DNA of 64,000 nt from Bifidobacterium tsurumiense (GCF_000741765.1 NZ_JGZU01000015.1:248001-312000), one strand, 5' to 3'. Positions 29,207 to 38,746 are shown, counted from the first letter of the stretch. Numbers and translations are program-made. Notes: a model not told the origin generated them from the sequence alone.

Positions 29207-29839
29207 ATGAATCTGTTACGGTCCCATCCCACCCATCCGACCAAACTTCAGAGCCGTCGCGAACATGCACGCGAAGAAACCGATCGCAAAATCATGCAAG
29301 CGACAGTGGATATCGCCACAACACTTGGCGTAGGAGCGGTCAGTATCGAAGAGGTGGCACGACGCAGCGGCGTTGCAAAAACGACCATTTATCGCCGTTA
29401 TCGCAATACCGAAGAGATGTTGAAGCATTTGGCGATACCGGATGCGCCGGTTGAAGCAGAGTGCGAAGACCTTGAGCCGAGTCGCGATAACCTGCAATGC
29501 GCTCTTGAATATATGCTGCGACGTTTCACATCAGATATCGGCCTGGATGCCGTGGCAGTGGCAATCACTTCTGGCAATGAATACTTCAACAGAATCGTCG
29601 AGCAACATGTGGTCCCTGCCCAGCGTTTCTTCACCGACTTCATTGATCGCGGCGCTCGTGCCGGAGTGTTCCGAACAGGATTGGATACCGTGTTCCTCTT
29701 CAGCACGGTGATCGGATCCATGGTTGCACAGCAGGCGCTTCGACAAAGTGTGGCAGATTCCGGCCCAGAGGAAACCCCTTGGCCCCAAGCGATGGCCAAT
29801 GTACTGTGGCCAGCCATAACCCCTTCACAGCAGCAGTAG
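29207..29839 (+). CDS. TetR-family transcription regulator
   Basis: A 210-residue repressor. The helix-turn-helix is at about residues 45-64 (VSIEEVARRSGVAKTTIYRRYRN); the C-terminal ligand domain is variable. It is third in the operon after two YhgE/Pip genes, an arrangement typical for local autoregulation; the nested palindromes at 24019-24055 are its probable site. The stop codon is followed at once by a tract of imperfect 9-base repeats (about 29832-29886). Confidence 0.88.
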   Translation: MNLLRSHPTHPTKLQSRREHAREETDRKIMQATVDIATTLGVGAVSIEEVARRSGVAKTTIYRRYRNTEEMLKHLAIPDAPVEAECEDLEPSRDNLQCALEYMLRRFTSDIGLDAVAVAITSGNEYFNRIVEQHVVPAQRFFTDFIDRGARAGVFRTGLDTVFLFSTVIGSMVAQQALRQSVADSGPEETPWPQAMANVLWPAITPSQQQ

Positions 29840-29972
29840 CGACTGTGGCAACAGTTGCAACAGCGGAAACGGCGGCAACAGCGATGATCTCCTCAGTGTA
29901 TCGAAGGAGAAGACGCAACAATATGCGATCTCGAGGCCTCTCCTTCTCTTTGGAGCAGCTCTCTTTGAAGTA

Positions 29973-29986
29973 ACTCTTTTTAGAGT
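29973..29986. terminator. small hairpin in convergent gap
   Basis: ACTCT-TTTT-AGAGT between the converging TetR and FMN-binding genes. The stem is only five bases, so it is a weak candidate. Confidence 0.3.
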
Positions 29987-30025
29987 GACGTTCAGACAGC
30001 ACCCATCAGCAACCTCCGGATCGAA

Positions 30026-30610
30026 TCACCCGCCGATTGAGGCTTCCTGCCGAGCCACTTCCAATGCCTTGTTGAACGCCTCAGAAGTCCAGCTTGCGCC
30101 CGCAACGGTATCGATTTTCAGATCCTTCAGCGGCTTTCCCACAACCACTCCGGGGATGGCTTGCGAGAAGGCATCCTGATGGTTTTTGGAAATAGTGCTT
30201 GAAGGGTGTCCCACAATGGAAACGGCAGTAATATCCTGATCCGCAACCGTCAGACTCACATCAATAGAATCCTCGCCGATAGGCCCGTATTGCCCTTTGA
30301 TGGCATAGGTTCCATCCGCATAATTGCCGGTATCCTGCTTGTCAGAGGTCGTGGTATTCGGATCGGTTGTGGACTGCGAAGGAGCAGAGCTTGATTCCCC
30401 TGCATTTCCCGCATACTCATCATTCATAGGAACGGCAGTCGGGCTGCCGCAACCAGCGAGCAGTGTGCTGGCGGCAATCAGGCCTACCGCCGCCGTGGAA
30501 AGCGTGGCAACACCAGACTTGCGAGTATGCCGCTCCGCGCCGTTGCTCTTGGTTAACGTGCCGTTCCTATCCTCCGGCATCTTGCCAAGCATCGACTGAT
30601 CCTCACGCAT
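30026..30610 (-). CDS. FMN-binding lipoprotein, probable ApbE substrate
   Basis: A 194-residue lipoprotein: hydrophobic signal 'STAAVGLIAASTLLAGC' with the lipid-accepting Cys, a Ser/Thr-rich linker, then an FMN_bind domain ('GTYAIKGQYGPIGED'). That domain ends in DTVAGASWTS, a form of the [S/D]GA[S/T]x[T/S] sequence where ApbE enzymes attach FMN covalently. ATG 30610 has GGAAGGA 8 bases upstream and overlaps the ATPase stop; a longer open frame to 30796 lies inside the ATPase gene and is rejected. Last gene of the iron operon. Likely role: extracytoplasmic electron carrier, for example for ferric reduction. Confidence 0.85.
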   Translation of the reverse strand: MREDQSMLGKMPEDRNGTLTKSNGAERHTRKSGVATLSTAAVGLIAASTLLAGCGSPTAVPMNDEYAGNAGESSSAPSQSTTDPNTTTSDKQDTGNYADGTYAIKGQYGPIGEDSIDVSLTVADQDITAVSIVGHPSSTISKNHQDAFSQAIPGVVVGKPLKDLKIDTVAGASWTSEAFNKALEVARQEASIGG

Positions 30611-31490
30611 TATGCCGTCCTTCCTCCAAGGAACCGCGGTGTTTTGCCGCCTTGGTCGGATCAACGAAATCCTTGGCCTCATCGCCGCTTTGTGCACCTT
30701 CGACCTGCGCTCCCGTGGATGCCGGCTTGCCGCCCTGTGCTTCATACTCGGCTTTGGCGTTCTCGTCGTTCCACTTTTCGCCGACCAGAACGCCATGGTT
30801 CAACATGATCTCCCGCTGTGCGCAGGAGGCGACCAAAGCATCATGGGTGACCACGATAATCGTCGTCCCCTGCTCGTGCAGCTTGCGGAAGAGGTCGAGC
30901 ACTATTCTCTCGTTCTTCTCGTCCAGGTTTCCAGTCGGCTCATCCGCCAGAATCAGCTTGGGACAATTGATCAATGCGCGGGCGATACACACACGCTGCT
31001 GCTCGCCACCGGAAAGCTGGCTCGGCAAATGGTGCGCGCGATCCTTCAAACCCACTTGTTCCAAGGCATCCAATGCCTGCTGCTCATCAACCACAGAATG
31101 GTAATACTGGGCGACCATAACATTTTCCACAGCGGTCAAATGCGGCACCAAATAAAACTTCTGGAATACCAATCCCACAACGTTCTTGCGAACATCTGCA
31201 AGCTGGGAAGCGTTCAGATCCTCAAGTTTGCGACCTTCGAGACTCACAGAACCTTTGCTGGGAGCGTCAAGGCATCCGATGATATTCATCAAGGTGGTTT
31301 TGCCTGAACCAGAGGATCCCACAATAGCCAGCCATTCACCCTCGGGGACGGTCAGGCTCAAATCATCCACGGCATGCAAATCGCCATAGATTTTCGATAC
31401 GTGTTCCAAATTCAGCAACATCGACTGTGATTCACTCATAGCATTCTCCGATTGTTGTGCCGACTTGATATGTGGTTCTGCTGCGCTCAT
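30603..31490 (-). CDS. ABC transporter ATPase (MacB/LolD type)
   Basis: A 295-residue ATPase with Walker A GSSGSGKT, the 'VFQKFYLVPHLTAVENV' Q-loop region, signature LSGGEQQRV, Walker B LILADEPTGNLDE and switch His in VVTHD. A 60-residue hydrophilic C-terminal extension is unusual. ATG 31490 has GGGAGGAG upstream and overlaps the permease stop; upstream open codons are inside the permease gene. It works with the two FtsX-type permeases encoded just before it. In the related Campylobacter p19 locus the equivalent ABC proteins are of unknown substrate. Confidence 0.9.
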   Translation of the reverse strand: MSAAEPHIKSAQQSENAMSESQSMLLNLEHVSKIYGDLHAVDDLSLTVPEGEWLAIVGSSGSGKTTLMNIIGCLDAPSKGSVSLEGRKLEDLNASQLADVRKNVVGLVFQKFYLVPHLTAVENVMVAQYYHSVVDEQQALDALEQVGLKDRAHHLPSQLSGGEQQRVCIARALINCPKLILADEPTGNLDEKNERIVLDLFRKLHEQGTTIIVVTHDALVASCAQREIMLNHGVLVGEKWNDENAKAEYEAQGGKPASTGAQVEGAQSGDEAKDFVDPTKAAKHRGSLEEGRHNA

Positions 31491-31492
31491 CG

Positions 31493-32923
31493 TCACTCCT
31501 CCCTCAACACTACGGCCGGATCGATCCGCGTGGCTCGCAATACCGGAGGCAATGCCGCAATAACCGCCACGATTGCGCTTAATATCAGGGAGCACGCACC
31601 CAGCCACCAACTGAATGCCAGCTCTCTGCCGAATACCGAAGAGGTCAAAATCCATGCGAACGCGTATCCCAATGCAGTGCCCAGCACGCCGCCAATAAGG
31701 CCATACACTGCCGATTCGACCATGAATTCCACGCCGATGCCAGCGGCCGATGCTCCCAACGCCTTGCGCAGACCGATTTCGTTGCGTCGCTGGGAGACAA
31801 TCGAGGAGATCGTGGTGCCGACGCCGACCAAGGTCAATCCGAGCACAACCAATGACACAACCCAGAACAGGCTTTGCAACATGGTGATGATGCGTGTGTC
31901 AGAAGAGGTTATTTTGGTGACTTTCTGCGCCTTGACATGCATGGATGTCATATCGTTGATGCTTTCGACTATCTCATCCAACGTGTCTGCAGAGGCATTG
32001 ACCGAATAGGCGATCACATCCACTCCGCGTTTCACCCCGGTGAGCGTTTCCACATCCGCTTGCGTGGCATAGATTATCTGATCTTCTGAACCGCCCGTGT
32101 CCAAGATGCCGGCAACGCGATATTCCTTGCCGTCCGTTTCCATAATGTCACTGGAGACATGGCCACTGTCAGTAGCGGAATCAGCGCTGCCGTCGCTTTG
32201 CGAATCGCTTGCGTTATCATCCGAACGATATCCGACGGTTATGCGCGAGCCGATCTGCAGATCCATGGCATCGGCCACATCGCGCCCCACCATCACATTG
32301 CCGTCGCTGGGCCATTCGCCGTCCACGCTCCAGTGCTGGTTGAGGTCGCGCACACTGTTCACATCAATCCCTGCCATAACATAGGGCGCAGCATTCACTC
32401 TCACATTTTCATAACGATATGTGGCATAGGTTGCAGCGCTCTTCGCCTCCACCATCTCCGTGGTGTGCTCAACCATGGCCTCGGCAATGCCTTTGGACTG
32501 CTCAGCATCCTGACTTTGTGCATCAGAGGTCGTATTCTGCGTCGAGTCAGAGCTTGAATCCGCGCTCTGCGCGATGGGCGTCACCACCATATTGGCGCCA
32601 TATGCCCGCATATCCTCATTCATCTGTTGCGGCACGGCAATGCATATCGCAGCCAGGCAGAACAGGGTTGCAGCCCCGACCATGGATGCGACGACTGCCA
32701 TGATCGCACGGCCATGCCGTCTTGCAACAGCGCCCCAGATCATGGCGAGGAACATCCCCGCATTGCTTCGTCCTCCCATGGTTCGGGTATCAGTGTGCTG
32801 GTCGTGCTGTTGCTTATCAGCCATTTCGGAATTATGTTGCTCCAAGTGCTCTCTCTGCTCCTGCTGAGTGCCGGTATTCTTATCGAGTTCCCGTTCCTGC
32901 GGATTCACTGATTTATCTGCCAT
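31493..32923 (-). CDS. FtsX/MacB-type ABC permease
   Basis: A 476-residue permease. The first 55 residues are a hydrophilic Gln/Glu-rich leader. A membrane segment follows (about 75-97), then a MacB-like periplasmic domain ('GANMVVTPIAQ', 'WSVDGEWPSDGNVMVGRDVADAMDLQIG'). Three C-terminal membrane segments carry 'SQRRNEIGLRKALGAS'. Its ATG overlaps the stop of the neighbouring permease and GGAGG lies upstream. It forms, with the next-door permease, a probable heterodimer. The leader is longer than in the partner. Confidence 0.88.
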   Translation of the reverse strand: MADKSVNPQERELDKNTGTQQEQREHLEQHNSEMADKQQHDQHTDTRTMGGRSNAGMFLAMIWGAVARRHGRAIMAVVASMVGAATLFCLAAICIAVPQQMNEDMRAYGANMVVTPIAQSADSSSDSTQNTTSDAQSQDAEQSKGIAEAMVEHTTEMVEAKSAATYATYRYENVRVNAAPYVMAGIDVNSVRDLNQHWSVDGEWPSDGNVMVGRDVADAMDLQIGSRITVGYRSDDNASDSQSDGSADSATDSGHVSSDIMETDGKEYRVAGILDTGGSEDQIIYATQADVETLTGVKRGVDVIAYSVNASADTLDEIVESINDMTSMHVKAQKVTKITSSDTRIITMLQSLFWVVSLVVLGLTLVGVGTTISSIVSQRRNEIGLRKALGASAAGIGVEFMVESAVYGLIGGVLGTALGYAFAWILTSSVFGRELAFSWWLGACSLILSAIVAVIAALPPVLRATRIDPAVVLREE

Positions 32924-34226
32924 GCAACACCTCCGCAGGATGCACGTGAAGAATGGAACGAATGGTCGATGCGGAAGCGGCCAGCACGGTTACGGCGAGG
33001 AGCACGAATACCAGAATGAATACCATCGGGCGCATGGTCACGCCTGATCCGAATACCACATGCCCCACGATCTGAGCTACGCCGACTCCCAATATGGAAC
33101 CGACTATTGCGCCGACCAATGAGATGGTTGCCGTTTCCATAAGCATCAATCGTGATACCGCGCCATCCGTGGCGCCGACTGCCTTGAGCAGTGCCAGTTC
33201 TGCGGAACGCTCCGATATCGAAGCTGCCATCAGATTCGCCACTGCCACAGCCGCAGCCAGCAGACTCAATGCCGTCATCAATATCATCACTGCGCTGGTC
33301 TTATTGAGCACATTGCCTTGCAAAGCCGCAACCTGGCGGACCTGCTTGGCAACGGCGTCAGGAAGAACCTCTTCGATTTGGTATGCAATGGAACTTGGAT
33401 ATGCCGTGCAATACCAGGTCTCCCATTCATCTTGACTCAACGCAGCAGGATTTTTGGCAGCTTTCCTTGCCAGATCATTTTCCGGAGTGGTGAGCGCCTT
33501 GACCTCGATGCGATTGATCTGATCAGGGAGTCCGGCCAAAGTCTGAGCCACCGAGGATGGCAGATATATGGCGGAGTTATCGTCATCTCCTGAGTCGAAG
33601 ATGCCCACCACCTGAATGCTTTGCGATGCATCGTTTTTGCTCAGCTGGATGCTTTGCCCCACGCTCACATCGAGTCGGGTGGCCAAATCCTTGCCCAGCA
33701 TGGCCTGCGCGGTGTCATCTTTGGGCCAATTGCCCTCCACGCTCCACCAGGAACGCATGCCTTGTACGCCCACGACTGTGGTTTCGCCAGAGTTGAGATT
33801 CAGCGTCTTGTTGAACCACGTTCCCACCAACGGCACCTGCTCACTCTTGGCGCTCCCTGTGGTGACATCCACATGAATGGTGAGTTCCGGGGCAAAATTC
33901 GTAATATTGTATGCCCAGAAGATGGTCTTGAGCTTGGGCACTTCCGACTCCGCCAAAAAAGCGGTGGGATCCTGTCCACTTGAAGACGCCGCTGTGCCGG
34001 ACTGATCACCTCCGTAGAGTTCGGAGACCACTGCATCCGATTTGGGCTGCACCACAATATTGGATCCATAGGTACTGAGCTCGGCATTGAGCTTATCGCC
34101 GACATCGAATACTATGCCCAGCATCGCCACAGCAATGCTCGCAGACAAACATACGGTTACGGCAATGAGCAGACGTCGCCTCAATTGGCGGCTGAACGAA
34201 CGATACACCATGCGCAGAAAGAACAT
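32913..34226 (-). CDS. FtsX/MacB-type ABC permease
   Basis: A 437-residue permease with an N-terminal membrane segment (about 20-42), an ectodomain with 'GSNIVVQPKSDAVVSE' and 'WSVEGNWPKDDTAQAMLGKDLA', and three C-terminal membrane segments with 'SERSAELALLKAVGATDGAVS'. It is a paralogue of the following gene, and the two overlap by 11 bases. It sits in the Ftr1/P19 iron cluster. Confidence 0.88.
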   Translation of the reverse strand: MFFLRMVYRSFSRQLRRRLLIAVTVCLSASIAVAMLGIVFDVGDKLNAELSTYGSNIVVQPKSDAVVSELYGGDQSGTAASSSGQDPTAFLAESEVPKLKTIFWAYNITNFAPELTIHVDVTTGSAKSEQVPLVGTWFNKTLNLNSGETTVVGVQGMRSWWSVEGNWPKDDTAQAMLGKDLATRLDVSVGQSIQLSKNDASQSIQVVGIFDSGDDDNSAIYLPSSVAQTLAGLPDQINRIEVKALTTPENDLARKAAKNPAALSQDEWETWYCTAYPSSIAYQIEEVLPDAVAKQVRQVAALQGNVLNKTSAVMILMTALSLLAAAVAVANLMAASISERSAELALLKAVGATDGAVSRLMLMETATISLVGAIVGSILGVGVAQIVGHVVFGSGVTMRPMVFILVFVLLAVTVLAASASTIRSILHVHPAEVLHGR

Positions 34227-34331
34227 CGCCGCCTCCTTTCATGGACGAATTTCATATGACGTTTTCATACTTCGCTGTTGTGCGGCTCTGCCCAGAAGCA
34301 GTGCCATCGCAGACTGAAAGTTACTCAGTAT

Positions 34332-35600
34332 TTAGGTGAAATGGGCGCTGAGCGCATCCAAATCCGCTGTCTGAATGGTTATGGCATTGGCATCCGACGT
34401 ATATGGCAGCGGTATTGGATTGCATCCGCCTTTGAATCCGATGGTTGCCAGGTTGATGGCGACATCGCATTTCTTGCAGATGATCTTGCCGTCTTTTTCG
34501 TAATATCCGGCATCACCGCAGTTCTCGCAAGCATCCAATCCGACACCATAGGCACCACCGTTCTTTTTGATGATGATAAAACGCATCACGGTGCCGTCGC
34601 TGGCCTTGTATTCAAAGCGATGCAAATGCCCGTCTTCGAGCTGGCTGAACGGAATGGTGGCCACGCCATCTTCCAATGAATATGCCTCAGGCTCGGAGAG
34701 AACCGGAACCTTCTTGGTCTGTGCCACGCCGACTGTCAGCGCCATGGTCACACCGAGCATCGCCGCCACACTCCATATCGCGCACGATATGGCGCGGCGC
34801 CTGAAAGCGATATTCCTGCGCCGCTCGGCAATATTGGAAACCCGCACCTTCATGCGCATGCCGGCCACAATCGATGCCACTGCAGGGATGATGAATACCC
34901 ACATCTGCACCTGTACCAAAACATCATGGTGGTTGATGCCCCACACCAACATGCGGAAAGCCGCTCCGCGAATGCGCAGCACCGAGCCTTGCATGACTTG
35001 GAGCAATGCGACGAGATGCTGAAGGAACATCAGCACCATCGAAGCGACGGCAGCGATATGGAAGAAGGGGCGCACCGCGGAAACATGCAATGTGCGCACT
35101 ATGGCGGCCAGAATAATGGAGCTGGCAAGGCCGAGCAGGAATCCCAGTGCCCTGAGCAGCATTTCCGAAGTGAACGGCGACTCACCAGGCTCCACGAATG
35201 CCGTCAATTGCAGTATCACATCCGGCAAGGCAAAGAATGTGGTCAAAGCTATGGCAACCGCGGCCACGCCATTGGCCACATGAATATGGCGAGGGTGCTC
35301 CTGCCAACGCGATGTGATTGACTGTGCACGCACCAACAACACGATAACCGCGATATCTGCGACAACCGTGGCCATAAGTGCCGGCAGATTCACCGAAGTG
35401 CGCTGGGTGATCACCGCTGTGGCTCGAAGCGTTGCAAAGACCACTGCCGCAACGATGCCGACAAGCAGTCCCCAACTGCGCCACTTGGCGCTTATCGGCT
35501 TGGATTTCCCCTCGCCAACGGTGAACATGGTGCCCAAGCACATCACCACAAGCATCATCGGCAATGTTCCCGAGAGCACCGTAACAAATTGCTTCAGCAT
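34332..35600 (-). CDS. DUF2318 membrane protein with CxxC motifs
   Basis: A 422-residue protein: about eight membrane segments, then a C-terminal domain of about 110 residues with CENCG and CKKC plus a further Cys in GGCNP, the DUF2318 pattern. Such proteins are part of Ftr1/P19 loci and are thought to carry a metal or Fe-S centre on the outer face, moving electrons or handling iron. ATG 35600 is followed by a family-like membrane start. It follows P19 after a 290-base gap that contains a stem-loop, so it may have its own promoter. Confidence 0.85.
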   Translation of the reverse strand: MLKQFVTVLSGTLPMMLVVMCLGTMFTVGEGKSKPISAKWRSWGLLVGIVAAVVFATLRATAVITQRTSVNLPALMATVVADIAVIVLLVRAQSITSRWQEHPRHIHVANGVAAVAIALTTFFALPDVILQLTAFVEPGESPFTSEMLLRALGFLLGLASSIILAAIVRTLHVSAVRPFFHIAAVASMVLMFLQHLVALLQVMQGSVLRIRGAAFRMLVWGINHHDVLVQVQMWVFIIPAVASIVAGMRMKVRVSNIAERRRNIAFRRRAISCAIWSVAAMLGVTMALTVGVAQTKKVPVLSEPEAYSLEDGVATIPFSQLEDGHLHRFEYKASDGTVMRFIIIKKNGGAYGVGLDACENCGDAGYYEKDGKIICKKCDVAINLATIGFKGGCNPIPLPYTSDANAITIQTADLDALSAHFT

Positions 35601-35660
35601 GCGTTGTCACTTCTTTCCTTGGCTTGTACTGCCAATGTATCGAATCAAGCCCTCATATGT

Positions 35661-35682
35661 AAAGACCTCTTTGCAAAGACCT
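35661..35682. repeat. direct repeat AAAGACCT with central palindrome
   Basis: Two copies of AAAGACCT (35661-35668, 35675-35682) flank the palindrome CTTTGCAAAG (35669-35678), 60-80 bases before the DUF2318 start. A possible regulator site. Confidence 0.3.
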
Positions 35683-35760
35683 GAGCTGGGGTTCATTCTC
35701 GACTGCGATTGAGGATGGTTGCCGGGGGTTTCTTGAATCCGTCCGGTCCATTCACAGCCA

Positions 35761-35803
35761 ATGCCGGTCACATCTGCGAACATCGCACAGACCTGACCGG
35801 CAT
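35761..35803 (-). terminator. stem-loop between P19 and DUF2318 genes
   Basis: Perfect 10-base arms ATGCCGGTCA / TGACCGGCAT, with partial inner pairing, about 90 bases after the P19 stop. It may make Ftr1-P19 more abundant than the downstream genes. Confidence 0.5.
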
Positions 35804-35890
35804 CCTTGTCATATATTCAATGAGATCTTCAACGAGGACACTCTAGTGCGTTCCCAAACCCTCTTTGTGGGCGTCGAATACCAGCGACCC

Positions 35891-36529
35891 CTACCACTGG
35901 CGAGGCGTGTAATCCCAGTTATCGAAGGTCACTTCTAGAGGTTCGGTCCAGAAGTGTCCTGTCACACCGGTTTCCGGATCGACATGGAGCATCCAACCGT
36001 TCTTGGCAGGAGACTGGATCGAAAGCTTCAGCGTGTAGGTTCCTGCGTCATCAAGCTTGATATTGGCACCGTAATGCGGACCATCGGATGCGTTCATTTG
36101 CATGAAGGTTCCGCTTTGCACAGATTCATTGGTGTCTTGGTTGATGATTTCGTAGTCCACAGTCAAATCCGGGATGAAATCGCCCTTGCCATATCCCAGC
36201 TTGGTGCCTTCGTCATTGGCGTGGATATCCGCTTCTAAGTGGAAGCTGGAATCAGCGGCGGCCAGACCCATTCCAGCCGGTTCCATATCGATGGGCTGGA
36301 AGTACACGGCACCGACCATAAGGGGCCCGACTTCCTGATCCTGGTTATCGCCTACTGGGAACTCTTCGAAACCTGCTCCTGAATCCGCAGGTGAGGAGGT
36401 ATCCGATGAGTCGGATGATTGGTTGGAAGCGCTGTTTGAGCTGGTATTCGATGTGCTTCCGCAGCCGGCCAAAGCCAAGGCGCCAGCGAGTACCAAGGCT
36501 GCGATTCCCGATATTGTGCTCTTCTTCAT
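35891..36529 (-). CDS. P19/Tp34-family iron-binding lipoprotein
   Basis: A 212-residue lipoprotein: signal with 'LVLAGALALAGC', a Ser/Asn-rich spacer to about residue 55, then the P19/Tp34 immunoglobulin-like domain. Landmarks are 'GPLMVGAVYFQPIDMEPAGMG' in outline (shortened reading: GAVYFQPIDMEP), 'HLEADIHAND', 'PHYGANIKL' and 'LHVDPETGVTGHFW'. The Met, Glu and His residues match the metal-binding positions of the family, which delivers iron to Ftr1-type permeases. It directly follows the Ftr1 gene (93-base gap). Confidence 0.88.
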   Translation of the reverse strand: MKKSTISGIAALVLAGALALAGCGSTSNTSSNSASNQSSDSSDTSSPADSGAGFEEFPVGDNQDQEVGPLMVGAVYFQPIDMEPAGMGLAAADSSFHLEADIHANDEGTKLGYGKGDFIPDLTVDYEIINQDTNESVQSGTFMQMNASDGPHYGANIKLDDAGTYTLKLSIQSPAKNGWMLHVDPETGVTGHFWTEPLEVTFDNWDYTPRQW

Positions 36530-36621
36530 TACTTGTGTTCTCCTGTGAGTCGGACACCTGCACAGGGCGTGCGGTGCTGTGAATGGCGTCGCAAGGGCGC
36601 CGGATGGTACGTCTGTTGTTG

Positions 36622-38511
36622 TTATTCCGAGGTCTGATGTGCGTCCGAAACCGTGCTTTGAGATTCCGAAGTCCCGGTTTCAGAGCGTTGCGGATCACCA
36701 GCGGCATCGCTTATTACTTCGTTCGCGTCTTTCCCAGCCGCGGCAGCCTCGGACTGATGCGAATGCGCGGAATCATGCTCGGCTTGAGCCGCTACGGAGA
36801 TTTTCGCCTCGCGTGATTGTTTGACCAAGGACATCGTCATCAACACCATCACGGCAATTGCCGCAATAATCTGCGCCGCTATCGTTTCCGCATATGGATA
36901 CAGACCAATCCAGTCATTGGTCGGCACACCGTTGACATACGTGCCGTTGACCACATCGCCTTCGATCAGCGCATGCACACCGCCACCAGCAAAAACGATA
37001 ACCAAAAGTGACATCAGAGCACTGGTGACGAGGAAGAAGGGACGAATCGGAATCTTCACGGAGGTGAAGCGAATCAGCAGGAAAATAATCACCAAGAGCA
37101 CTGCAGCCGAGATGAAACCGCCCCAAATACCCGCAGTGCTTCCGGATGTCATCGCGAAGATGGCCTGATAGAACATCACCGTTTCAGCGCCTTCGCGGAA
37201 TACCGCCAGAAAGCTCAACAATGCCAAAGAAAGCACACCGCCGCGAGATACTGCGGCAGCCGTTTGATTCTTGATATAGCTGTTCCAAGCCGTTATCGAG
37301 GAACGTGAAAGCATCCAATTGCTGGTGTAAAGGAGCATCACCATGGCGATAAGCGCCACAACACCCTCGAAAATCTCCTGCTGTGAGCTTGATCCATTGA
37401 ATAGCCAGACGAAAAGCGCTGCCACAACACCGCTGGCGAGAAGTCCGGCAACCACACCTAAATAGATGTATTTCAGCATTCGCTTATTGCCGGTTTTGAG
37501 CAGATATGCGATTATGGCCGCCACCACAAGCACTGCTTCCAGACCTTCGCGAAGGAGGATCAGGAAGGCCTGGCCGAAAGCGCTGGTCGCAAAGGATACC
37601 AATGGATTGACATTACCTGCCGCCCCACCGTCAAGTTCCTGAGCATCCTGGGCAAGCATAGCCTTGAGATCTTCGATATATTGCTTGGCCTGAGCCAGTG
37701 GTTCGCCATTGTTCATGGCCTGACGCGACTCTTTGAACTGGTATTCCACTTGGGAAACGCGATTGCCGCTTATGGCATTCATCACGTTTTTCTCGAATCC
37801 CAGTTTTTCGTAGTACTGATAGTAGGCCTCGTTGACCAGGCTCGCACCCTTGGAGCCGTCGCCCTGCTCATAAGCGGCAACGGCAGAATCGAGAATATCG
37901 CTCATTTCGCTGGCGATTTGGGACCATGTGCGGGTGCCTTTGCCTTCGTTTTTCTTCTTTGCCGCATCCAGCTTCGCCCTGTCCTGCGCTATTTTCTCAT
38001 CCTGTGCTTTGGCATAGGCATCCGGGGCCGCCAAATCGGCATTGGCATCCAGCTGGGTTGCAGTATCGGTAAGTTCCTGGGTCAATGCGGCAACTTGTGA
38101 GGCAAAAGCGTCCTCATTACCGGTGGTATATGCCAATTCCTGAAGCGAGCGGAATTGCTGTTGCTGACTGCTTTGCACATCCGCGCTTATGGTGTCGCGC
38201 ACCACCGTGGAGAAATTGGCACCGACATAGACGGAATTGTATGCCGATTTCACATCTGCAGCCGCGCCCGAAGTATTCCCGGACTTATAGGCATTCAAGC
38301 CGTCAGTGAGCTGAGTATTCATCTCCTCAGCAACTGCAGCCCAAGTCTCGAATGAGACCTCGGCCGAACTCGCTTGGATGGGCAACAGCGTAATAATCAA
38401 GGCAATGAATACTGCCGCAGCCACCAATACCGGCCGCAACTTCACTGGCACATTAACATTTCTCTGCGCCGCGACCCGAACACCGCCTAACTGATTCACC
38501 GATTGCCGCAC
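36622..38511 (-). CDS. FTR1-family iron permease with duplicated extracytoplasmic domain
   Basis: A 629-residue protein. A signal segment (about 26-50, ending ASSA) precedes two related helical domains (about 55-130 and 190-265). Both share TWxxxAxEM, a Tyr-rich helix 'SAYNSVYV'/'EAYYQYYE' and a Q(F)-rich end, which indicates an internal duplication. The permease part then has seven membrane segments and both iron-channel motifs, REGLEA (about 320) and REGAET (about 445). The hydrophilic tail has acidic and Ser residues. The start used is GTG 38511; its ribosome site is poor, so the exact N-terminus is uncertain. First gene of the iron operon, divergent from apbE. Function: import of ferric or ferrous iron with P19. 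Confidence 0.9.
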   Translation of the reverse strand: MRQSVNQLGGVRVAAQRNVNVPVKLRPVLVAAAVFIALIITLLPIQASSAEVSFETWAAVAEEMNTQLTDGLNAYKSGNTSGAAADVKSAYNSVYVGANFSTVVRDTISADVQSSQQQQFRSLQELAYTTGNEDAFASQVAALTQELTDTATQLDANADLAAPDAYAKAQDEKIAQDRAKLDAAKKKNEGKGTRTWSQIASEMSDILDSAVAAYEQGDGSKGASLVNEAYYQYYEKLGFEKNVMNAISGNRVSQVEYQFKESRQAMNNGEPLAQAKQYIEDLKAMLAQDAQELDGGAAGNVNPLVSFATSAFGQAFLILLREGLEAVLVVAAIIAYLLKTGNKRMLKYIYLGVVAGLLASGVVAALFVWLFNGSSSQQEIFEGVVALIAMVMLLYTSNWMLSRSSITAWNSYIKNQTAAAVSRGGVLSLALLSFLAVFREGAETVMFYQAIFAMTSGSTAGIWGGFISAAVLLVIIFLLIRFTSVKIPIRPFFLVTSALMSLLVIVFAGGGVHALIEGDVVNGTYVNGVPTNDWIGLYPYAETIAAQIIAAIAVMVLMTMSLVKQSREAKISVAAQAEHDSAHSHQSEAAAAGKDANEVISDAAGDPQRSETGTSESQSTVSDAHQTSE

Positions 38512-38717
38512 GTTCCTCGCCTAACCGAAACCATGGTGGGGCGTGCCCATATGCATTCGCATACGTTATCTACGGGCATGCTGCACCACACTCGAACCTT
38601 GTGTATTGGTGCCCTCAAACCTCGTCCAGCCACGCAAGACGACAACCGCCACCTTCAGGCTCGACTTCGCGAAGCACCAAGGCTTAGTGTAAGAGAGCAA
38701 ATCCACAAAAAACAGTC

Positions 38718-38746
38718 TTGATTATCAGGAATTTTTGGTGTATAAG
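38718..38746 (+). promoter_or_regulatory. promoter candidate for apbE
   Basis: TTGATT (38718-38723), 17 bases, TATAAG (38741-38746). The start would be near 38753, leaving a leader of about 100 bases. Confidence 0.5.

Noticed and set aside
29779..29973. Small Ala/Thr/Val-rich protein after tetR
   Set aside because: It is a by-product of the 9-base repeats and overlaps the tetR end; no ribosome site.
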